64,000 nucleotides of DNA from Vespa crabro (lineage: Eukaryota > Arthropoda > Insecta > Hymenoptera > Vespidae), in the NCBI RefSeq assembly GCF_910589235.1, contig NC_060957.1, forward strand, positions 7,687,662 through 7,751,661, written 5' to 3'. Both the position numbers and the translations under genes were made by a program. Under the pieces are notes generated by a model. It was not told the DNA's origin and ran no database searches. It saw only the letters and a program-made list of their open reading frames with translations. This document shows, piece after piece, positions 63,468 through 64,000 of this stretch. Numbering within the stretch: position 1 is the first letter of the stretch; every line of letters begins with the position of its first letter.

Positions 63468-64000
63468 AACTCATCCCTTCGGCCCCGGTAGCCCGTTCTC
63501 TCAAATCCATGCCGATATCCGTCGTCGTTGTCGTCGTCAGCCTGAATCTTTCGCATTACGTCTTTATGCGATGCTTCAAACCGTAGCTGAAGCTTTTTTT
63601 TATTCTCGAAGCCTAATCAAGAAGAGTAAACCCTGAGTGACGAGAGCGAGTAGTAGAGAGAAACGGTAGAACGAAGAGGGTGAGATAGACGGTGGAGGGT
63701 GTTACTGGGGTGAGTTAGAAACGAATCGATGCATTACCCAGAACAGTCGTTGACTCGGAACGAGGAGGGATTCGAAGGGATGAAGGAGAAGGGATAGACG
63801 GATGTATAGCAAAAGGAAGTATCAGAGTGAAAAGAAAGAGCGAAAGTGCATGTGTATGTATAGTGTGAGGACGCGTATGCGTAACGGTGTGCACTAGATG
63901 TAGAAGCAAGTGAAGCTGGAATGAGGTAGAGAAACCGATGTCTGAGAGGACCACGAGGACGAACGAGAAAAAGAGACGAAGAAAAATAGCAGAGTAGACT

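Larger units (their letters stand above)
54401..64000. other. Non-coding DNA to window end
   Basis: No supportable gene. The 54598-55038 plus frame (146 codons) is ATG-started and only mildly repetitive, but it overlaps equally long minus frames and has no recognisable motif. GA/CT tracts recur about every 1-1.5 kb. The interval 62.4-63.2 kb is AT-rich and full of short inverted repeats. The end of the window shows only degenerate purine-rich sequence. Confidence 0.55.

Noticed and set aside
1..64000. tRNA, rRNA, CRISPR, intact transposase or telomeric repeat
   Set aside because: Scanned by eye for T-loop motifs, rRNA-like conserved strings, regularly spaced repeats, long terminal repeats and TTAGG arrays; none found. 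A tRNAscan or RepeatMasker run would be decisive.

Overview
This window looks like nuclear DNA of an insect, most likely a hymenopteran (bee, ant or wasp). The evidence is compositional and therefore inferential. The background is AT-rich, yet CpG is used freely everywhere, with no sign of vertebrate-like CpG loss. Microsatellites are extremely dense, dominated by GA/CT. The one convincing protein-coding stretch is the His/Gln/Asn-rich low-complexity type common in insect regulatory and neural genes, and it ends in a consensus GT splice donor. I see no bacterial operons, rRNA, tRNA, CRISPR array or intact transposase, and no virus gene.

Layout. Positions 1-7580 are gene-free AT-rich DNA with a promoter-like octamer/TATA arrangement near 5.0 kb. 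From about 7.58 to 12.11 kb composition and texture change. There is a CA/CCACC-rich segment ending in a GTGAGT donor (about 7.58-8.17 kb). A stretch with several arthropod-type TCAGT initiator matches follows (8.4-9.4 kb). Then comes a GC-rich island (10.86-11.35 kb) ending in CAG|GTAATG, and finally the best coding exon (about 11.81-12.11 kb) ending in AAG|GTAAAG. I read this as the 5' end of one plus-strand gene: untranslated leader exon(s), a possible coding exon, and a well-supported Gln/His-rich coding exon. I do not recognise the gene, and no downstream exon with a nameable domain is visible.

From 12.1 kb to the end (about 52 kb) nothing reads convincingly as protein. The simplest explanation is one very large intron of that gene, or intron plus intergenic DNA. 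It holds dozens of GA/CT tracts, several TA, TATG, GAC, CTA and GAA arrays, two short minisatellites, a diverged local duplication (20.1 and 20.9 kb), a few small non-repetitive ORFs of doubtful reality, and regulatory-looking motifs.

The most interesting signals outside the coding exon are structural. The first is a perfect 19-bp hairpin with a 6-nt loop at 25942-25985. Others are a pre-miRNA-like stem near 48.06 kb, a 9-bp stem capped by a GAGA loop at 36.32 kb, a cluster of inverted repeats at 62.94-63.19 kb that could be a degraded MITE, paired POU octamers 21 bp apart at 18.9 kb, and a palindromic TCF-like site at 43.15 kb. I did not find a clear previously undescribed multi-gene system.
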